Source: Craterostigma plantagineum | Lineage: Eukaryota; Streptophyta; Magnoliopsida; Lamiales; Linderniaceae | Reading direction: 5' to 3' | NCBI GenBank assembly: GCA_027422505.1 | Contig: JAPQWV010001601.1 | Location: 1 to 64,000, forward strand | Length of the DNA stretch: 64,000 nucleotides | Part shown: positions 34,847 through 45,945 of the stretch, piece by piece | Numbering within the stretch: position 1 is the stretch's first letter | Layout of the letters: each line of letters opens with the position of its first letter | The notes under the pieces: generated by a model | The model's database searches: none | What the model was told of the DNA's origin: nothing | The model's input: the letters and a program-made list of their open reading frames with translations, nothing else | Made by a program: the position numbers and the translations under genes

Positions 34847-35197
34847 TCAAGCCTTGAAACACAAGAACTGACGGTGGTGGTGGTGATGGCGGCTGAGGCT
34901 TTCATCGCGGCGGTGGTGGTGGTGGTGCGCCGTCGCCGTTTCTTTCTCAATCAAATCGGTGACGTGGCAAAATTCGGCCACGTGGCAAGGGATGTTAATA
35001 GGACCCTCTTCGTAGGCGAATCCATACTCTTCCTCGGCCTCTTTTAGGAGATTTGTAAACAAAGAGTGATTAACGTACGCCAAAGGGATGACAAACTTCC
35101 GATGCTCTGCCCCCACCGTGACTGCCACGCGTCCCCTCGGAATATTCTGTTTCCCGGCGGCGCCGCCGACTCCGTGGTGGTGGTTCGCCGTTTTCAT
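34847..35197 (-). CDS. SAUR-family auxin-responsive protein
   Basis: Small auxin-up RNA protein, 116 residues, single exon, as usual for the family. Members promote cell expansion by inhibiting PP2C.D phosphatases that act on plasma-membrane proton pumps. The SAUR core runs from PRGRVAVTVG through HRKFVIPLAYVNHSLFTNLL and KEAEEEYGFAYEEGPINIPC. Both ends carry His-rich stretches (HHHGVGG near the start, HHHHH twice in the tail); the extended His-rich C-terminus resembles the SAUR36 group, an inference. Frame intact; start at the first ATG. Confidence 0.9.
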   Translation of the reverse strand: MKTANHHHGVGGAAGKQNIPRGRVAVTVGAEHRKFVIPLAYVNHSLFTNLLKEAEEEYGFAYEEGPINIPCHVAEFCHVTDLIEKETATAHHHHHRRDESLSRHHHHHRQFLCFKA

Positions 35198-35299
35198 GGC
35201 TCCGGCGAGTGTGTGTTATGTTTACGAAGAGAGAATAGAAAGGGCCAAGGATTAAAAGATGAGATGGCTGTTATCTTGAAGAGGTTATAGCTCATAGTA

Positions 35300-36900
35300 A
35301 TAATAGGAGATCGCTATGCATAATATGTGATAGGTCGGCCAATAGAAGATTGGATTTTATTGAATTTTCAAGAATTAATATGGGAAATTTAAAACGAAGG
35401 GTTTGTATTTGTAATAGATGGGAAGTCGCGAACATGGCGGCGTGATAATGGTGCGAATTGTTATTATCTAAAGCGTTTTATTTAACTTTATTTGTAAGGG
35501 CGTGATTTACAAGTCAAAAGGGCATATAAATGATGAAATCATTAGGCCTTTTGGTTCTTCGTCATCGTTTGCACGTTTGATAATAATTCATTAGTTAGTA
35601 ATCATTCATTCAAAAATCGACATTGATGAAAACAATCGAATTAGTTGACTTATTCCATTTGACCGAGTGGATAGAGTTGTTAACCGCTCTAGCAAGAAGG
35701 GGAAAAGCATCTGTTCAAATGAATACATTGCACTTTGACGGTCTATTTCTTTTTGATCCCTGACCCAAGGGTTTGAGATTTACTGTGATGATTAATGTGA
35801 GTTAATGCAGTTCGATAAGGAAATAATTAAAATATTTGTTATTCATTTTCGTTTCATATTTAACAGCTTAGGAGGTTTGAGATATAATAGGAGATACCGT
35901 TGGAGATTAATCTGCAAACATAAAATACATAATAAGTAGCAAAAAAATGATAATCAAGAGGGGCCTTTAATATAACTGCGTTAATAACATGTAAATTGTG
36001 AAAGATTCGATTTTACACACGATTTGAACGATGTTTTGAGTCACTTTTTGAGTTATTGAATACACTATGATTCTTTGACCACGTGATGTTTCGAAATTAA
36101 TTTTGAAGAAGACGGCTCAAATTGTAATGCATCCAATAAGCTATAACGTTTTGTTAATATATATTACAAAAGAGCACTTGAGATTGTCATCTCAAAACTC
36201 ATTTTCAAACGCAAACTCATTCCGAAACTCAAAATGCAGTAATTTTCTCCAACCATTAAACTCATTCACAAATTCAAAAGAATATATTTGCAATATCATC
36301 AACTTTTATATTTTTTAATACGACTCACATATGTTACAGCTTTTCAATGTTACCCGAAGAAATAAATAAATAGATTTTCTTAGACTAAATTTTTAACAAA
36401 TAGTTTAAATATTTTATTTACAATTTCGAACATTATTAATGTGGTACATTAAGAAAAATTGCGCGCGATAGCAGTAAAGCTTAGACATTTGTAAGTGTCT
36501 AATTAAATTAAATAATTAAAAAAGGCTAATTCTAGTAATTTATGTAATAAAAACTAAGTACTAAATTTAGTTTGTGTTGCTTTGTGAGAGATAAAAACTT
36601 ATGCGCTAGTGTCAAATGAAGACCCATCTATGCGTATATTGGAGAGAGAAATGACATAAAACTCATTTTTGATATGCGTTTGAGTGCTGATTGGATATTT
36701 GCATCTGATTATTGATATTGGTCGGAGATGAGTGTCAATTGCCCATTTTCCCCCAAATAAATAGGGAGAAATTTCTCCTCATCGTTCCATGAAAAATTGT
36801 CGGGGTCTTATCCTCAAAGAAGAATCCTCGCTTTTAATGTACAATATTTTTCAATACAAAACGTTGGACAAAATTAACATAAAAAAGGGCATAATATTCA
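35300..36900. other. Intergenic region
   Basis: No gene. It contains a Harbinger-like repeat piece at 36165-36290 and a weak tRNA-like A/B-box pair at about 35650-35725. Confidence 0.5.
36165..36290. repeat. Repeat terminus shared with 58090-58215
   Basis: AGAGCACTTGAGATTGTCAT at the edge and ctccaaccattaaactcatt inside. The complement of the second phrase occurs at about 58127-58146 within the Harbinger-like element. Confidence 0.55.
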
Positions 36901-37112
36901 GATTAAGCCTCTGCTAAGTTGATTCATACCATGGAACTATGAGCAGAACTGAATTTCGAAGCATATCACAGATCATAAAAGGAGAAACTGTTTGACTGAT
37001 CCAACTCCATTACATAAAAAGAAAAGATAGGAAAAAGAAACACATACTATGATTATATCAATGACCAGTGACCAAAATTTTCCCATTCTTTTTTACCTGG
37101 AAAACAGATCAA

Positions 37113-38233
37113 TCAATCCACTTTGGTGTAGGCTCGGACAGCAAGGGCCAAGCCCAAGATAGCGATAGGCACGACGAACTGCAAGATTTTAATCACAAAC
37201 TCGGTAGTCTTGTCGTGATTGTAGACAGCTTGCTGAGGAGGGACATAAGCTCGCCTGATAGGCACCGTTGACATGTCGATCTCCCCTATCAAGTATTGGC
37301 CCATCATGTCCCTCGCCGTGTCGCTGTGCCCAACATCTTCGAAGTCGGCGGTGGCATCTTTGCCTACAAAGAGTAAACATCGTATGAAAGTTTACGGTAT
37401 CGTTTGGCTGTTACGGGTCGAATTATTTCTTTTTGAAGGGTTTATTACCAGTTGCTGATAACAGAACTTCGTCTCCTCCGGGGTGGTCGTCCATGAACGG
37501 GGTTACGTTGTAAACCTGAAAAAATATAAAGGAACGATGTTTGCTTATTACAACAATCGAGGAGAAACGATCATTTCAGGTCACAATGATAAGCAGCAAC
37601 TGAGGGCCAGGTGTAGTAACATTATCACAAGACATAAGGTAATTTGCCTAATTTTTAGTTATTAAGTAGATAAATTGGTCATCAAGCTGTAAAATTATCC
37701 TTTAGATGTGATCAAAAGAAGGAAAGGCAAAAGATGGCATCGCTGAGCCAGCTCTTAATCTGGAATTTTTACATAAAAAATCACATACACACATACGAAC
37801 AAACATATGATGCATCTATCTCCTTTTTTAGGAGTTTTTTTTTCTACCGATGGAGTCAATTTCTAGTCCATGAGCAGCAATTAAGATCTGATTCTACGAT
37901 TCACTCAGATCAATTCAGGTTAAATTTAAGAGTAAGAAAAGAAATTGCATATCAGCTAATAGCAAAGACAGAAGCAATTGACTCGTAAAAATCACTTTAG
38001 CTACACATTCATCGATCAGTCAACAATAGAGCTCAGCCACTGTATAATCTACAAATCATACAGAAAGAGGTTATTAAAAGTTCCTTTTCCGACAGGTAAA
38101 AACATGAATTGACTCATCCGCAAAACAAACTAAGGAAGTAATTAACCTTTCCATTGATTATGATCCAACAATCCTTGGTCTTATTATGCTTCGAAACCTC
38201 CTCAAACGTGTGAACCTTCGGATCTGCAACCAT
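37113..38233 (-). CDS. CYB5: Cytochrome b5, tail-anchored
   Basis: ER-membrane electron carrier that feeds desaturases, hydroxylases and P450s. Three exons: 38233-38147, 37515-37449 and 37363-37113, GT-AG, 405 bases, 134 residues, the normal plant length. The heme-binding domain has the FMDDHPGGDEVLL motif with axial His40, and the second axial His64 in EDVGHSD. A single hydrophobic segment near residues 107-128 (FVVPIAILGLALAVRAY) is the C-terminal tail anchor. The start MVADPKVHTFEEV is the canonical N-terminus; an upstream in-frame ATG would add an untypical leader and was not chosen. Frame intact. Confidence 0.94.
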
Positions 38234-38696
38234 CTTTTCCGAACCTTTTTTCCCCAAAACGAAGAGAAGACGAAAATGATCGAAATCTATACACCGAATC
38301 TTTTCACCCAACTAACCTATAGAAAGGAGAACACGCAAGCTCCATTTATAACTGAATGAACGTACGATGTGCATCGTGATTGTCAATTAGGTCCCTCGTT
38401 TTTCAAAATTATTTCACTGTGGACCTTCATAGTCTAAATGGCCCCAAATTATTTCGTTTGTGATGACTGATGAGCTAGAGATGGGAATGGGGCGAGTCCG
38501 GCCCTAAAAAACCTGGTTTCCCCGATATCCTGGTCTCGGGGCGGGTCCCGGTCTCGAAAGAAGAAACCCGGCTGGTCCAGGGCGAATCCTGGGTCTGGCC
38601 AACTCTGCCCCGAGACCCGACCCGATACCCGCCCCGGAAATATATATATTATAATTCATTTCGTAATTATGTATTATATAGAATTACCGTTAATAT

Positions 38697-38931
38697 TACT
38701 CCCTCTGTCCCTGTATGTTTTGTACATATGGGTTCGCGCACGGTTTTTAAGAAACTGAATATTTTAATAATATAGAGGTATAAAGTGTATCAGTGTGACA
38801 CGTCTTTTAGAATATTTAATAGTATTATATTGATTGTGTGTGATAGTTTTTTACTAAATATGGAAATGTATAAAAGTAGTGGGACGCCGGATTTGGTAAA
38901 ATGTACAAAAGTTCCGGGACGGGGGGGAGTA
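38697..38931. mobile_element. Stowaway MITE nested in the GC-ended element
   Basis: Termini CTCCCTCTGTCCC and GGGACGGGGGGGAG with TA duplications, interior gacacgtcttttagaatatt shared with other copies. Confidence 0.85.
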
Positions 38932-38950
38932 TGATTTATGAATAGAAAAT

Positions 38951-39016
38951 TTGTTGGTCTGATGGTAGAGGTATGATATTATAAACGTAATGTCGCGGTT
39001 CGAGTCTCAAGCACTG
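38951..39016 (+). repeat. tRNA-like segment (possible SINE or SINE remnant)
   Basis: TGGTCTGATGGTAGAGG resembles a pol III A box and GGTTCGAGTCT (38998-39008) a B box, with an A-rich stretch after 39040. It cannot fold as a standard tRNA gene. Confidence 0.4.
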
Positions 39017-39209
39017 CATTTTTCTATTTTATCTTCTAAAAAATAAAAAAGAAAAAAAATTAATATAGCTGGGTCTGGCGGGTTAGACCCGGTTTGTTTG
39101 GGTCCGGCTCGGGCTGGGTCTCGAGTCCACTTAAATATGACCGGGGCGGGTCCCGGGTCCGGCCAAACCCGACCCATACCCGCCCCAATGCCATCCATAT
39201 TGTAATATC

Positions 39210-39392
39210 TAGGGCTGGGGAAAAATACCGAAATACCGTCCTTATCGTATCGAAAATATCGAAAATTTTGGTATACCGAAGTTTTTGGTAAGGTATGATA
39301 CCGTACCGAAAATTTTCGGTACGGTAATGGTATGAAAGTTTTTAAAATTAGGTATACCGATTATACCGAATACCGAAATTCTAAATTTTTAA

Positions 39393-39434
<42 letters not shown>

Positions 39435-40080
39435 CTATATATATTATATTATTTCAAAAAATATAAAATGAAAAATTAAGGATCTTCATAAACTTATTTA
39501 GTCCATACTTGTACACAACTTTCTAATATTAAGCCCATCATATTTTACTCATGTAACTCAAGTAACGTTTAATTTTTGCCTTTTTAATGTTTTTTTTCAT
39601 GATTTCTGAAAGCGTGAAGATGCAATGCAATTACTTTATCTTCACTAATTTTTCAAATATAGCCGTTTCGTTCTAATTAATCTATATATAAAGTTGTATT
39701 TTGTGGTTATGTAAAGTGTTTTGTCTTACGAAGGAGACTGGCTAAAATATGTAAATTTTTTAAGGTTAAAAAATCTTTTTATTTTGAAAATTTGGTTAAA
39801 ATAATCTATTTTATTGGAGCCTAAGGAGTTTGAATTGATTAAAAGTTCCAAAACAACGAATTAACGAGTCACGAGACATGCATGGTAAAAACTCTCCATA
39901 TGAATGGGATAGAAGGTATGATACCGATACCATACCGAAATTTCGGTATGATACCGTATCGAAATTTAAGGTATACCGAAATTTTGGTATGATATTGATA
40001 TGATTTTTTTGGATACCGAAATTTCGGTACGGTATACGGTATCACAGTTTTGGTACGGTATACCGTACCGAACTACCCCT
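39210..40080. mobile_element. Non-autonomous element with TACCGA-rich ends
   Basis: Starts TAGGGCTGGGGAAAAATACC and ends with GGTATACCGTACCGAACTAC then CCCT, with dense ggtataccg words at both ends and an AT-rich middle. Structure parallels the element at 14316-15063. No target duplication found. Confidence 0.6.
39400..39429. repeat. (AT)n microsatellite
   Basis: About 30 bases of uninterrupted AT dinucleotides inside the TACCGA-type element, followed by acacac. Confidence 0.95.
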
Positions 40081-40099
40081 CAACACCGATTGAAGGGGA

Positions 40100-40310
40100 A
40101 CAAAGCATGCCTTTATAAGGGTGTGGACACCCCTCCCATGATGCGTTTTAAAGCCGTGCGGGTGGGTGGGAGTTCGTAGGAACTCCGTAGTTAAGCGTGC
40201 TGGGGGAGAGTAGTAACAGAATGGGTGACCACATAGGAAGTCCTCAGCCAGACAGCTTAACGCCCAAAGCGGATAATATCAATGCAAGCGAGGTTGAGCT
40301 GTTACACATA
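40100..40310 (+). mobile_element. LTR-type fragment containing a 5S-rRNA-like block
   Basis: 40180-40250 closely resembles the internal-promoter half of plant 5S rRNA (AACTCCGTAGTTAAGCGTGC, then GAGAGTAGTA, then ATGGGTGACC and GGAAGTCCT). It is embedded in a GCCCAAAGCGGATAATATC phrase common in plant LTRs. Cassandra TRIM elements carry such 5S blocks in their LTRs. The 5' part of 5S is missing, so this is not a functional 5S gene. Confidence 0.65.
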
Positions 40311-40374
40311 TGATGACCACACGAGCCGCCTATACATTACAATTTACTTTACAACATCGTCGCATGAATAAGTA

Positions 40375-40900
40375 AAATAGGGGATACCCCTGTGTTTAAG
40401 ACTTTTCTAATTAATACCCAAAGTTATTTTCAATTACGAAATATATCTCTGTGTTTAAGACTTTTACAACTGGTATCCAAAAGTAGTTTTTAATTATAGT
40501 TGGTACATCTCTATTTAAGACTTTTTCTATTGTACTCAAAGCAGATACCCTAACGTATTACATCGTGATTTTAAATGACCAAAAACAAGATATCTAGTTG
40601 TAAGCCTTGTTAATTGTTAATGTATTCTAGAATGACTAAAAACGATTTTTACATTTAAAAATCACATTTGTAGCTTTTTAAAATCACGACATTATATGTT
40701 AGTGGTGATTACCTTGAAAATACTTTATACATTAATTGGAAAGGCTTTAAACACAGGGGTATTAACGGGAATTGAAAAAACTTTCGGTACCAGTTGGAAA
40801 AGTCTTAAACACAGGGATACCTACATGAACTGGAAAAACTTTGGGCATCAATTGTAAAAGCTTTAAACATATGGGTACCAAGTGGAATTCCCCAATAAAA
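40375..40900. repeat. Foldback element with internal repeats
   Basis: The left arm has CTGTGTTTAAGACTTTT twice; the right arm has the complements AAAAGTCTTAAACACAGGG and GGCTTTAAACACAGGGG. The centre carries cgtgattttaaa/ttaaaatcacg, also inverted. No coding sequence. Confidence 0.65.
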
Positions 40901-42168
40901 TATTTTCACATATATGAATTTATTTACTCGAAACCACAATTCTTAGCTGCACATAGATAAGATATAATCCACAGATTTGTCGTATTAATGCAGTCCACAA
41001 TCGTATGCTACCCTACCATGGAATCAATGATTACCTACTCTACTATTTTTTGCTAGTATATCGATTCTTGTAAAATTGTGAAGATTCAAATTATTGAACG
41101 CATGTTTGAAATTTATGCCATTTGCACGTGAAGTAAAATAAGGCAAGTGCCAACATCGTAGAATATTAAGAGACGAGGATCATCAAGTCAACTCAGAAGG
41201 CGTAATAATATCAAACCTCAAACTTGAAACGGCATTGAGATTAATATATATAACTAGCAAAGAAGTCTTCTAATTCATTTTATTTTATTATTTATTAACG
41301 CTCTTAAATTTAAGGCAGCCGTCTTTTACAACATAAATAAAAAAGATGATGTTAGCTTTGACTGGTTACTACCGAAACTAGGAATATCACCACAGAGACA
41401 AAAAGTGTTTGGAAAATTCAAAGAGATTGATGGTGGCTGTGGAATTTTGTTTGCCTATGTTGGCTTATCTTGGAAATTTTCCATTTTTGCCTGCTTTTAT
41501 TCCCAATCATTTGAGAAATAAAAATTGCATTATTGAAGAAAGCTTGAGACTCCCTTTGTTAAAAAAAAAATAAAGAAAGAAACTTGCCCAGCTAAATTTA
41601 ATGTCTTAGATTTATTTAAACGTTTAAGTCCTAAGTTCGGTTTCCATGACTATGGATGAATTGGAGATAATATACTTGATTTCGAGGAAAAAATTTCGAT
41701 CCGAGCTATTCCCGCACATTGGCAAGGACTAATGCTAAGTGAAAATATCCCAAATTCACCTACCACGCTAGTTATTTCGAGAATTAGTCGTGTGTAGTAA
41801 ATGCATAACTAATTTTGTGCGGATTATTCGTGTTAGAAAAGAAGTTTCTAAAAAAATAATGAAAGCTTTTAGCCTTTTACACTGCTTCGATCTCAACTTA
41901 ATCTTAGGAAACAAATTGGGCATGGTTTGGGCCAATGGGGATTTCAGTTAATAGGTTATTATATGGCTTGGGCTTTCCATAAGTTTTGGTCCAACAAAGA
42001 TATAGTTGTTGATATGATTAATTAAGAGTTAATAATTTGACTTTTTTCATTCGTGAATCATGATGATAAATTTGATAATCCAACAAATGGCCCCACATTT
42101 CAACTTACATTTTCTGTGATGTATTTGTGCTTTTATTTTATTCAGAAATGTACTTAATGTCATCTTGT
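40901..42168. other. Intergenic, nothing recognised
   Basis: AT-rich sequence without open frames of note or clear repeats. Confidence 0.5.
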
Positions 42169-42186
42169 ATAAGTGTTCCTATTTTC

Positions 42187-42914
42187 GGAGCCCAATCAAC
42201 CATAACTTCTCTCTCTTATTTTTCTCCGCCATCTCTCTAGCGCCGTCACGTTCAAAAAACTGGTCCTCCTCTCTTCCAAAGGCCTTGTTCTTTCCTTGTT
42301 TTTTGCAGGTTCTAGAATTTAGATTTTTATGTGCATTTTGTGTTTTTCTTATTTTTTGGGTGTTTTCTTCAAAGCGTTCATGGAGGACGAACCACTCCTC
42401 TTCTTCCTTCTGGTTTGTGGAGGCGTAGGAAGCCCATCGTCCTACATTATATTGTGGCTTTTGTGTTTTTAGGGCATTTTTTAAAATGCTTGTCGTCTAG
42501 CCTCCCGCCTCGTTGCCTCCGCCTCCGCCGCCTCGACGCATCAGCCTCTCCGCCGGCCGTCACCCATCACCACCACATTCTGCCACTTCTCGCCCCCGTT
42601 CACTAGTGAGTCCACCGTGTGGACTCGTTTCTCCCAACCATTTGGCCAGGAGCATTTTCTCCGATTGTGGAGCATTTTCTCCCCCAGTGGAGCCCCTTCC
42701 GAGAGGGTCTCAAATCGTTGGACAAAGAAAGTGTAGAATATCGTAGATTTCGACTAATAGTCATGTGGTATGGTCTATAGTTCTTTGGTCCAAGTTTGAG
42801 GTGTTGTGTGCTCCTGTGTGAGCATTTGTTCTCTACCGGATTCTAATGTCACCGGAGAGACTCATTTAGTCCATGTACTTTTGTTGATTAGTACAAGCTA
42901 TCGTTTGGAAAAAA
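42187..42914 (+). mobile_element. Retroposon (LINE-mobilised), poly-A ended, second copy
   Basis: 728 bases between perfect 18-bp duplications ATAAGTGTTCCTATTTTC (42169-42186 and 42915-42932), ending in an A-run after CAAGCTATCGTTTGG. Open stretches near 42331-42746 resemble no protein I know. Shares its 3' end motif and its ctccc/gtggagc words with 18856-19503. Confidence 0.78.
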
Positions 42915-42932
42915 ATAAGTGTTCCTATTTTC

Positions 42933-43720
42933 TGCATTAACTATCGTTTAGGTTAACCAACTAACTTAACGTGCTACATCTGAGATCGTTTAGCTAGCCC
43001 CACTCTATATACTAGTATGTTTAGCACAATCAACATGCATGGAATTTATCAAATTATTTATATTATAAACATTTCATATTATTTATTAAGTTATTTAAAA
43101 ATAAAATTTTAATTTAAGGATACACTTGTAATAAATTAAGACGTTAAGGGTAAATTTTGATAAACGATTAAGGGTAAAATTGTAACCACTTATCAAATTG
43201 ACAGATCAATTTGACAGTTTTATCCATCATACACTCTTTATATAAGAGTATAAATATTCTCCTTATATGACCCTTTAGTTTCAATGTTTATAACTTTCCT
43301 TTTTTTTTTTACCAAAATACAGTAACAAAAGTCGTAATGTGAGATCAAGTCTAATGTGACACTAACGTATGTAATGCTACCTCAAGAATATTAGCTACCC
43401 TTGAGTTCACCGACGAAAATCAAGAGACAGAAGTGAAACAATAAGTCTCCTAGTAGTTGAGATTTTAGTGGGCTTGGTACTCATCGAATAATTCAAGCTT
43501 TTGAATCACTACATATAAGAGGTTTTCTCGTCCCATCACCATTTGATTTTAAGGACTTATGGATTTCTTATAATAGGTCATATCATAATAATTATGTTCT
43601 GTATTGGGTCATATCAAAATAAATTGTCCATTTAAGTGATGGAGCTTCTAATTTATACAAATAGAAGTGAAGGGTTCCGATATTACTAGAGATTAACGGT
43701 TCTATGTGTGGGATACTTTT
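42933..43720. other. Intergenic, nothing recognised
   Basis: AT-rich; a short inverted phrase (gttaagggtaaa / cgattaagggtaaaatt) is repeated directly near 43143-43190. No gene. Confidence 0.45.
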
Positions 43721-45434
43721 GGGTAATTCTATTCACACCCCCTACTAAAATAAATACTACTAAAAAATAGTATGTGTTCAAGTTTAATTAATTCTTTATT
43801 TGTTTATTCTCTCTCATATTATTGCATTCAATTCATAGAGAAATTTCAAGGTAACCAATTACTACTTTTTTTTCAACCAATAATATTATAACTTCTAATA
43901 ATCATATAATTTTATATTATAATTCAGCAAAATATATAAGTATGGATTATATTTCTTTAATATAAATTATATATATACTATCTATAATATTAAAATATTA
44001 TATTATTTATCTTAATGTGTTTAATAAATTAACTGGTAACACTTCCAATTGTATAAGTTAATACGAAATATTACTTTATATGATTATTCTTATTCAAATA
44101 GGTTGATTATTAGTATTACTGAAATTTAAATAATACTTTTTAAATAAAGAGTAAAAGTGTAGATTAATATAAAAATAAAATATTATTAAATGAGATGTGT
44201 TAATGAAAAATAAGTTAACTAGCACAATTATAATTGGGTATTGTTGAAAAATATTGCACTATATTGTTATATAAATTGTTTATTCCTTGTACCTGAAGTA
44301 TTTAGCGTATTAAATGTCATGTTGCACTATATATGTAAAGTATTTAATGCAACGGGGTGTACATAGCATTTTTTATGGGTCCTACTATTCACACCCCCTA
44401 CACCCTTCTTTTTACCCCCCAAACACTTGATTTTTGTAATAATAATTTTAAATAATCACATGATTCAACAAATATTAACTTATTTTCCATTAAATCAACA
44501 ATATTAATTGCATGGAATATTGAAAAATTATTAATGAAGTCATTTTAACCAATGACATTTAGAACTAGAAAAAAATGCTCGTGACCCGCAGGCCGGCCCG
44601 CCCCACCCTGGTACTGTCAAATGGTCTCGCGGGCTGTGTGCCAAATATCAAAATTATTTTTTTAAAAAAATTAATATATAATGAATTATATAGGTTTTTT
44701 ATATTTGTTGCGATCCAATTTCATTTAATCAAATTTTATAAGATAAATAATTTTTATTGAAGAATTTAAATTGATTAGCAGTAATTCAACTTCATTAGTT
44801 ATTGTAATGTTTTTTATTTTTTATATAGTTTCTTTCATTTTTTAGGACGGGCCGGGCCCACCAGGCCCGCTACCCGCCAGTAGGGAGGGCGGACTTCCAT
44901 TTCTCAGGCCCGCCAGAGGGCGGGCTGCGGCGGGCCCGCCAAATATCATATAATATATATTTTAAAAATTAATATATAAATGAATTATATAGGTTTTTAT
45001 GTTTTTGAGATTCAATTTTAATATCATCAAAATTAATAACTAAATAAATTTTAAGAATGTAAATTTAATTAGGAGTAATTCAACTTCATTCGTTTATTTT
45101 AATGTTTTTTTCTTTTTTTATTATTTTTCTCGTTTTTTTAGGACGGACCGGGCCCACTAGGACCGCTACCCGCCAGTAGAACGGGGCGGGCCTTCATTTA
45201 CTATGCCCGCCGGATGGAAAAAAAATAGTCTTTTTAATCGGCAAGTATTTATTAAATATTACTTTACATATTACTTAAATTATTAACATTAAACTCATTT
45301 TTTCCTTTTTTATGTGGTATGTAATTGGTAAATAATTAATGTTTAATCCTATTAATGAGGGGGTGCAAATAGAAAAAGGTGGGTGCCAATAGAATTACCC
45401 TTTTTATTCAAGAGGGGTGTGAATAGTAGCACCC
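43721..45434. mobile_element. Interleaved TIR elements with a duplicated GC-rich module
   Basis: Two terminal pairs: GGGTAATTCTATTCACACCC at 43721 with its complement at 45381-45400, and GGGTCCTACTATTCACACCC at 44377 with its complement at 45415-45434. Inside, an approximately 285-base unit occurs twice in tandem (about 44655-44935 and 44940-45215), each ending in a gggccgggcccaccaggccc-like block followed by gctacccgccagtag. Noncoding. Confidence 0.6.
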
Positions 45435-45791
45435 TACTTTTTTAAAAGTAAAAAAGAAAAAAAAAGTAGGTCGTGTGCTTTATGTGTTGCTATTTGCTAA
45501 TGATCGTCCTTCCCTTAATTATATCCCTCGGCATTTATGACTTGTGCCGTTTGATTAAATCATTGCTATCGTAAATACTAAGACAATTGATTAACTAGAT
45601 ATGTATTTCGACGCCAATTATTACCTTCAATGACAAGCAATATTAGCTTGGGAATGATCTTTGCCTCATTGAAGCATTGCATTTGTAAGACAGATAAATG
45701 ATGATAAAGTGTTAAAGTGCTACACTTTCGTAAAATAAAAATTGTATTTGCAACAATAAATACCTACAAACTTCGTACACGCACAGGCACG

Positions 45792-45862
45792 ATCTATATA
45801 TATAATGAATAGATAAATAAAAATATCCCATCTCACTTATATCAGTCTCTCTCTCTCTCTGC
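45792..45862 (+). promoter_or_regulatory. MFS gene core promoter and CT-rich leader
   Basis: A TATA-like ATATATATATAA at about 45793-45804, then a CT tract (TCTCTCTCTCTCTCTGC) at about 45846-45862, typical of a plant transcription start region, about 85 bases before the start codon. Confidence 0.5.
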
Positions 45863-45945
45863 TTCTTCATACACACAATATATAAGCTAACGAACACTCG
45901 TTTCGAAGAAGATAAGGGAAAAAGAGCAACGAAAAATCAAGGAAA

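Larger units (their letters stand above)
38474..39200. mobile_element. Non-autonomous GC-ended element (hAT-like)
   Basis: Left end AGATGGGAATGGGGCG, right end complement GGATGGCATTGGGGCG. CGGGTCTCGGGGCGGG-type blocks at both ends, AT-rich centre. No clear target duplication. Holds a Stowaway and a tRNA-like segment. Confidence 0.6.

Noticed and set aside
35650..35725. tRNA-like A and B boxes (TGACCGAGTGG, TGTTCAAATGA)
   Set aside because: No cloverleaf can be drawn and the B box is imperfect. At best a SINE remnant.
38147..38311. Longer cytochrome b5 start with an extra N-terminal leader
   Set aside because: The upstream in-frame ATG adds residues absent from the family; MVADPKVHTFEEV is the canonical start.
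40150..40260. A genuine 5S rRNA gene
   Set aside because: The first half of the gene and the T-run terminator are missing; the flanks are LTR-like.
42331..42746. Pro/Arg/Ser-rich frames inside the second retroposon
   Set aside because: No recognisable domain; the retroposon structure explains the region.
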